Assembly: GCF_006974105.1 (NCBI RefSeq)
Contig: NZ_CP036282.1
Coordinates: 806,001 to 870,000 of the forward strand
Reading direction: 5' to 3'
Source of the DNA: Rhodoferax aquaticus
GTDB lineage: Bacteria; Pseudomonadota; Gammaproteobacteria; Burkholderiales; Burkholderiaceae_C
DNA: 64,000 nt
Shown here: in pieces, positions 59,834 through 64,000 of the stretch
Position numbering within the stretch: position 1 is the first letter of the stretch
How the letters are laid out: each line of letters opens with the position of its first letter
The notes under the pieces: model-generated
Told to the model about the DNA's origin: nothing
What the model saw: only the letters and a program-made list of their open reading frames with translations
Databases searched by the model: none
Program-made: the position numbers and the translations under genes

Positions 59834-60535
59834 ATGCGACTCCTACTGGTTGAAGATGATGTCATGGTGGCCAGCGGCATCAAGCTTGGATTGTCGGATG
59901 CAGGCTATGCGGTGGACTGGGTTGGCAGTGCTGAGCGTGCCTTAGAGGTTACGGGGAGCGAAGCCTTCGATGTTGCGCTGATTGATATTGGTTTACCTTC
60001 CATGGACGGGCTGCAGTTGACGCAGCGCTTGCGGCAGCGTGGGCATGCCATGCCAGTGCTCATACTGACAGCGCGCGATGCCTTGCAGGACCGCGTGCAA
60101 GGGCTGGATATGGGGGCAGACGACTACATGATCAAGCCGTTCGAGCTGCCTGAACTACTGGCCCGACTGCGTGCGTTGTTGCGACGCTCGCAGGCTGCAA
60201 CTTCGGCCACGTTGACTTTTGGTCCTTTAGAACTCGACACAGCCAAACGCCTCGCTTGCATTCGCCACGCAAATGCAAGCACAACGATTGTTGAACTCGG
60301 CCCTCGCGAATGGACGGTCATGGAGTACTTATTGCTGCAAGCCCCAAAGCCAGCCAACAAAGACAAGTTGCTGCAAGCGCTGACCGGGTGGGACAAAGAA
60401 ATCACGCCCAATGCCATAGAGGTCTATATCTCTAGGCTGCGGGGCAAGCTTGAACCTCACGGCATTGCGTTGCGTTCGATTCGTGGATTTGGCTATCGGC
60501 TAGAGTTGATTGCCGCCGACCCGGTCACGGCATGA
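59834..60535 (+). CDS. OmpR-family response regulator
   Basis: A 233-residue regulator. The receiver domain is MRLLLVEDDVMVASGIKLGL with phosphoacceptor Asp51 (ALIDIGLPSMDG) and the KPF lysine (YMIKPFELPELL). The winged-helix effector includes VELGPREWTVMEYLLLQAPK and NAIEVYISRLRGKL. The closest types are QseB/TctD-like. Its stop codon overlaps the sensor kinase start (ATGA). Confidence 0.92.
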   Translation: MRLLLVEDDVMVASGIKLGLSDAGYAVDWVGSAERALEVTGSEAFDVALIDIGLPSMDGLQLTQRLRQRGHAMPVLILTARDALQDRVQGLDMGADDYMIKPFELPELLARLRALLRRSQAATSATLTFGPLELDTAKRLACIRHANASTTIVELGPREWTVMEYLLLQAPKPANKDKLLQALTGWDKEITPNAIEVYISRLRGKLEPHGIALRSIRGFGYRLELIAADPVTA

Positions 60536-61980
60536 AGTCAGGGTTGCAACGGCGCCTCTTGGTGCTTTTGCTGCTGCCTTTGCTATTTTTGGCAGCGCTC
60601 AACACGTGGTTTGACTACCGACTTGCTGACAGCGCAGCACTGGAAAAAGACAAGCAGTTACTTGCGCTTGTCCCCTTGTTGGCGGACTCCATTGTGGGTG
60701 CCGGGCCCCGCGCCGACGCACCGCCTCAAATGCTGATGGCGCCTCCTCTGGAAGAGTTCCTCGACGGCCGAGGCGCCAATGCAGCGTGGGCCATCCTCGA
60801 CTTGGATGGCCAAGTACTCCTTGGCGATCGGTGGCTCGATGCCCCTTTGCCTACTACTCGGGAGCCTGAGTTTTACAGTGACGAGTATGGTGGGGTTCTG
60901 TACCGAGTCATTAGCCAAAGAGTGTTCACGTCGGCGGGGGAGATGGTTGTTCGCTTGTCCGACGGGTCGGATACACGACAGCAATGGTTGCTTCAGCTCG
61001 TGCTCAAAGTGGTATTGCCGAACGTGACCTTGGCTATCTTCGGTTATTTGGCTTTCAGTTGGGCCATTCGCGTAGCCCTTGGGCCTTTGATTCAGCTCAA
61101 AGATGCGGTTGAGAGGCGCTCTCCCAAAGACCTTTCGCCGATTGACCTTGAGGCATCGCCAGACGAAGTTCGCCCCTTGGTTGAGGCCATTAACAGGGTG
61201 TTCGGATTGTTAGATGCACAGGCGCAAGGCCAGGCACGCTTCATCGCAGATGCCGCACATCAGTTGCGAACGCCACTTGCCGGCCTGCAGGCCCAAGTCG
61301 AGGCATGGGCTCAAACCGTGAATGGTGGAGGGCAAGCCGACTGGAGGGACAGAGCGGTGGGGATGCATGATCCCTCCACGCAGGGGGCGCTAACCCACGT
61401 TACCTTGCGCGCAGAGCAAGTACTCAAGCTGAGAGATGCAGCTAGGCGCACTTCACAGTTGGCTAATCAGCTGTTAGCGCTGTCGCGTGTGGATGCGCGC
61501 AGTGCATACATGCAGCCCATGCAGCGGGTTGACTTGCCGCAATTGTGCGAGGCGCTGCTGGAGCATTACCTCGACATTGCCGCTCGCAAAAATATTGACC
61601 TTGGCTTAGAGCTGCATCCTGCACACGTCAGCGGCTACGAGTGGCTGCTTCGCGAGCTGTTGTCCAACCTGTTGGATAACGCACTGAAATACACACCGGC
61701 ATCAGGGCGTGTGACCCTGCGTTGCGGCACAAGCTATCTTGCAGAGTCCGCGCAAACGCATGCGTTTTTGGAGGTGGAAGATGATGGCCCAGGCATTCCA
61801 ATGGGGGAGCGTGCATTCGTGTTGGAACGCTTTTACCGTATCCAGGGTGTTGAGGAAGAGGGCAATGGATTGGGCCTAGCGATCGCTCAGGAGGTCGCGT
61901 TGCTGCACCATAGCCATTTGCAGCTCAAGACAGGCGGCCAAGGGCAAGGGCTGCTGGTTCGTTTGGAGCTGGCAACGTAG
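60532..61980 (+). CDS. Sensor histidine kinase (TctE/QseC-like)
   Basis: A 482-residue kinase. Transmembrane segments are at about 7-24 (RLLVLLLLPLLFLAALNTWF) and about 155-180 (LQLVLKVVLPNVTLAIFGYL), with a periplasmic sensor domain between. The phosphoacceptor His (about 243) is in DAAHQLRTPLAGLQ. About 35 residues between the two DHp helices are unusual (NGGGQADWRDRAVGMHD). The ATPase domain has LLSNLLDNALKYTP, VEDDGPGIP and GNGLGLAIAQEV. Signal unknown. Confidence 0.9.
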   Translation: MKSGLQRRLLVLLLLPLLFLAALNTWFDYRLADSAALEKDKQLLALVPLLADSIVGAGPRADAPPQMLMAPPLEEFLDGRGANAAWAILDLDGQVLLGDRWLDAPLPTTREPEFYSDEYGGVLYRVISQRVFTSAGEMVVRLSDGSDTRQQWLLQLVLKVVLPNVTLAIFGYLAFSWAIRVALGPLIQLKDAVERRSPKDLSPIDLEASPDEVRPLVEAINRVFGLLDAQAQGQARFIADAAHQLRTPLAGLQAQVEAWAQTVNGGGQADWRDRAVGMHDPSTQGALTHVTLRAEQVLKLRDAARRTSQLANQLLALSRVDARSAYMQPMQRVDLPQLCEALLEHYLDIAARKNIDLGLELHPAHVSGYEWLLRELLSNLLDNALKYTPASGRVTLRCGTSYLAESAQTHAFLEVEDDGPGIPMGERAFVLERFYRIQGVEEEGNGLGLAIAQEVALLHHSHLQLKTGGQGQGLLVRLELAT

Positions 61981-62034
61981 CCTTTCGCCGCCAAGGGCTG
62001 TGCGAGAATCTTCCGAAGCTCAACCCCAATCACC

Positions 62035-62727
62035 ATGTCTGACACGCCCACCACCATTCTTGACGAAAGCACTGCCCAAGCGCTGGACATACCGCAAGAG
62101 ATTTCGCCTCCAGCCGTGGGGCGAAAGCGCCCCAAACCAGGTGAGCGACGGGTGCAGATCCTGCAGGCATTGGCGACTATGTTGGAGCACCCGGATGGTG
62201 AGCGAATCACCACAGCCTCTTTGGCCGCCAAACTCCAAGTTAGTGAAGCGGCCTTGTATCGCCACTTTGCGAGTAAGGCGCAGATGTTTGAGGGGCTGAT
62301 TGACTTCATTGAGCAGTCGGTGTTTACGCTGGTCAATCAAATCGTTCTGCGCGACGCCGGTCAAAGTGAGGGGTCGCACGGTTTGGGTTTGCGGCAGGCG
62401 GCCACGATTGTTGCCATGCTGTTGCAGTTCGCCGAAAAAAACCCTGGGATGGCGCGTGTCATGGTCGGCGACGCATTGGTTTTCGAAAACGAACGTCTGC
62501 ACGCCCGAATGAACCAATTTTTCGACAAAGTCGAGAGTTCGTTGAAGCAGTGTTTGCGTGCCGAGGCCGTCGACCATGCGGACAACGCACCCAAGGTGGA
62601 CGCTGCGTTGCGAGCCTCTGTCCTCGTTTCCTTCTCCATGGGGCGCTTGCAACGCTTCGTTCGTTCAGGCTTTAAGCGTTTGCCGACCGAAAAGTTGGAT
62701 GCCTGCCTGCATTTAATGCTCGGGTAA
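62035..62727 (+). CDS. slmA: Nucleoid occlusion factor SlmA (TetR family)
   Basis: The 230-residue protein has a TetR-type HTH at about 35-85 (GERRVQILQALATMLEHPDG, ITTASLAAKLQVSEAALYRHFASKAQMF). The C-terminal part (ARVMVGDALVFENERLHARM, MGRLQRFVRSGFKRLPTEKL) matches SlmA rather than a ligand-binding regulator. It blocks FtsZ ring assembly over the nucleoid. The long N-terminal tail (about 35 residues) is usual in betaproteobacteria. Its location near argB is a common arrangement. Confidence 0.9.
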   Translation: MSDTPTTILDESTAQALDIPQEISPPAVGRKRPKPGERRVQILQALATMLEHPDGERITTASLAAKLQVSEAALYRHFASKAQMFEGLIDFIEQSVFTLVNQIVLRDAGQSEGSHGLGLRQAATIVAMLLQFAEKNPGMARVMVGDALVFENERLHARMNQFFDKVESSLKQCLRAEAVDHADNAPKVDAALRASVLVSFSMGRLQRFVRSGFKRLPTEKLDACLHLMLG

Positions 62728-62796
62728 ACCCGCTGTGGGCTTAGATGAAAAGCCCTAGAGCCTGAGATTGTTTTTGCGGTGATTGCAGAAATGCTG

Positions 62797-62822
62797 CAAA
62801 ATAGCACGATCGTACTATTTTG
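62797..62822. promoter_or_regulatory. 26-bp palindromic operator upstream of the TetR gene
   Basis: The arms CAAAATAGCACGA and TCGTACTATTTTG match at 12 of 13 positions. It ends 15 bases before the TetR start codon, so it should overlap the promoter or leader. The core AGCACG-N2-CGT resembles operators of fatty-acid-responsive TetR proteins. That link is from memory and unverified. Confidence 0.7.
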
Positions 62823-62836
62823 TGAGTTCCTGCCTC

Positions 62837-63517
62837 ATGTCTTCGCACCCTGCAAGCGTCCCCTTAGAGCGCATATCGCCGGTATCGGCTGTGCGCTCCC
62901 AATCCGCACGCGCTTCGCTGAAGGGTCAACAAACCAAGGCGGTTATCGTCGAAGCGGCTTTGGGGCTCGCCACGCAAATTGGCCTTGAAGGCCTCAGCAT
63001 TGGCGTTCTGGCCGAAGTCACGCGCATGAGCAAGTCAGGCGTTTTTGCCCACTTTGGCTCCCGCGAAGAGTTGCAAATCTCTGTCATACGTGAGTACTTC
63101 AGCAGGTTTGAGCAAGAAATCTTCTACCCCGCCTTGCACGAGCCACGGGGGCTGCCGCGTGTCAAAGCACTCTTCGGGAACTGGATGAAGCGCGTTGCCG
63201 TAGAGATTCAGTCGGGCTGCATATTCATCAGCGGCGCGGTTGAGTTTGATGACCGCCCAGGCCCTGTCCGTGATGCCCTGGCGACTTCCGTACAGACTTG
63301 GCTCAACGGACTGCACAGAGCGGTCGTGCTTGCCAAGCAATGTGGCCATCTGCGGCCAGATGCCGATGAGCAGCAAATGGCATTTGAGATTCATGGCCTT
63401 ATCTTGGCGCTCCACTATGAGGCCCGGTTTCTCAAGAACCCGGGCTCTATCGAGCGCGCCAACGCAGGCTTTCAAAACATTCTGGTGCGTTATGGCGTGG
63501 ATGCCTCAACCGCCTAA
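62837..63517 (+). CDS. TetR/AcrR-family regulator
   Basis: A 226-residue regulator starting at the ATG at 62837. The HTH is QTKAVIVEAALGLATQIGLEG then LSIGVLAEVTRMSKSGVFAHF. The ligand-binding domain contains GCIFISGAVEFDDRPGPVRD, typical of AcrR-like proteins near acyl-CoA dehydrogenases. It lies 46 bp upstream of the dehydrogenase on the same strand, with an operator palindrome in front. It probably represses both genes and is released by an acyl-CoA. Confidence 0.88.
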   Translation: MSSHPASVPLERISPVSAVRSQSARASLKGQQTKAVIVEAALGLATQIGLEGLSIGVLAEVTRMSKSGVFAHFGSREELQISVIREYFSRFEQEIFYPALHEPRGLPRVKALFGNWMKRVAVEIQSGCIFISGAVEFDDRPGPVRDALATSVQTWLNGLHRAVVLAKQCGHLRPDADEQQMAFEIHGLILALHYEARFLKNPGSIERANAGFQNILVRYGVDASTA

Positions 63518-63562
63518 GCCCAAGCAACCCTTCATTCCCCAGTTTCCTAAGGAGTAAACAGC

Positions 63563-64000
63563 ATGCCTACTTACAACCCACCCTTGCGTGATATGCAGTT
63601 TGTGCTGCATGAAGTGCTCAAAGTCTCTGATGACTTCAAGCAGATTCCTAAGCACGCCGATATCGACGCCGACACCATCAACGCAGTGTTGGAAGAAGGC
63701 GGCAAGTTCGCCGCTGAAGTGGCCTTCCCCCTGAACATCAGCGGCGACGCAGAAGGCTGCAAGATCGACCAAACTACCCACGCGGTCACCACACCCAAGG
63801 GCTTTAAAGAAGCCTACAAGCAATACATCGAAGGTGGCTGGGCTGCACTCGGCTGCGCGCCTGAGTTCGGCGGCCAAGGCTTGCCCTATGTTGTGAATGG
63901 TTCGTTCTACGAAATGCTCAACAGCGCCAACCAAGCCTGGACCATGTACCCCGGCTTGACCCACGGCGCGTATGCTGCCTTGGAAGCTCACGGCACACCT
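63563..64000 (+). CDS. Acyl-CoA dehydrogenase, 3' end beyond the window
   Basis: The start is the ATG at 63563 after AAGGAG, and 146 codons are present to the last base. The N-terminal part reads PTYNPPLRDMQFVLHEVLKV, followed by EEGGKFAAEVAFPLN, YIEGGWAALGCAPEFGGQGLP and SFYEMLNSANQAWTMYPGLT. This is the opening of the DmdC/FadE5-like acyl-CoA dehydrogenases of about 590-600 residues, which oxidise acyl-CoA with FAD. The substrate cannot be read here. It forms an operon with the TetR regulator. Confidence 0.9.
   Translation, partial: MPTYNPPLRDMQFVLHEVLKVSDDFKQIPKHADIDADTINAVLEEGGKFAAEVAFPLNISGDAEGCKIDQTTHAVTTPKGFKEAYKQYIEGGWAALGCAPEFGGQGLPYVVNGSFYEMLNSANQAWTMYPGLTHGAYAALEAHGTP

Noticed and set aside
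62737..62755. A GGGCTT/AAGCCC hairpin after slmA
   Set aside because: A 6-bp stem with no T run is too weak to call a terminator.

Overview
The window looks like chromosomal DNA of a betaproteobacterium of the order Burkholderiales, most likely family Comamonadaceae (Rhodoferax/Polaromonas-like). Clues are the gene content (a polyhydroxyalkanoate granule protein and a phasin, argB near slmA, a TctC/Bug-type receptor, a methanolan-type EpsE/F/G/L exopolysaccharide cluster), the moderately high GC, and eight copies of a roughly 48-bp dispersed repeat of a kind I associate with this family. The assignment rests on pattern recognition, not on a search.

Layout. 1-1232: 3' part of an M14 carboxypeptidase and a small membrane-anchored protein. 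1319-4642: a cluster of integron gene cassettes without an integrase (CALIN-like), all on the minus strand: a PhnB-like VOC protein, a Glyoxalase_3-like protein, a HigB/HigA toxin-antitoxin pair and a GIY-YIG/DUF4357 protein, separated by attC-like sites. 4856-8324: EamA transporter and LysR regulator, divergent from an M20 peptidase. 8422-13332: a tandem-HxlR regulator, two thiolases and a carotenoid oxygenase on one strand. 13455-15607: SrkA-type kinase, a small hypothetical, an FKBP isomerase. 15691-21255: oppABCDF-type peptide ABC transporter. 21541-26230: htpG, a small hypothetical, a lipase-like hydrolase, an RluF/RluB-type pseudouridine synthase.

26418-40909 is an exopolysaccharide locus. 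The core operon runs epsE-epsF-epsG, flippase, glycosyltransferase, polymerase/ligase, EpsL-like outer-membrane barrel and polysaccharide deacetylase, with overlapping start and stop codons. It is flanked by a WecG/TagA transferase, a FemAB/GNAT-like protein, a second GT2 enzyme and a TPR protein. No priming sugar-phosphate transferase is present in the window. 40978-51608: a Crp/Fnr regulator divergent from an acyl-CoA ligase, a full Liv-type ABC transporter, a PaaK-like CoA ligase and a Bug receptor. The set suggests import and CoA activation of a carboxylic acid, possibly aromatic.

51696-57826 is a lipid/PHA-storage neighbourhood: DUF1840, PHA-system protein, acyl-CoA-binding protein, WS/DGAT acyltransferase, TPR protein, TetR, patatin and phasin. 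58227-63517 holds an H-NS-like protein, argB, a two-component system, slmA and a TetR regulator with a strong palindromic operator. The window ends inside an acyl-CoA dehydrogenase.

The most unusual observations are: the integrase-less cassette array, in which attC sequence encodes the tail of the antitoxin; a dispersed repeat translated in frame inside srkA; a duplicated HxlR regulator in which each half carries an identically spaced C-x-H-x7-C-x2-C motif; its neighbourhood with carotenoid oxygenase and two thiolases; and RNA-structured elements inside the Liv operon.
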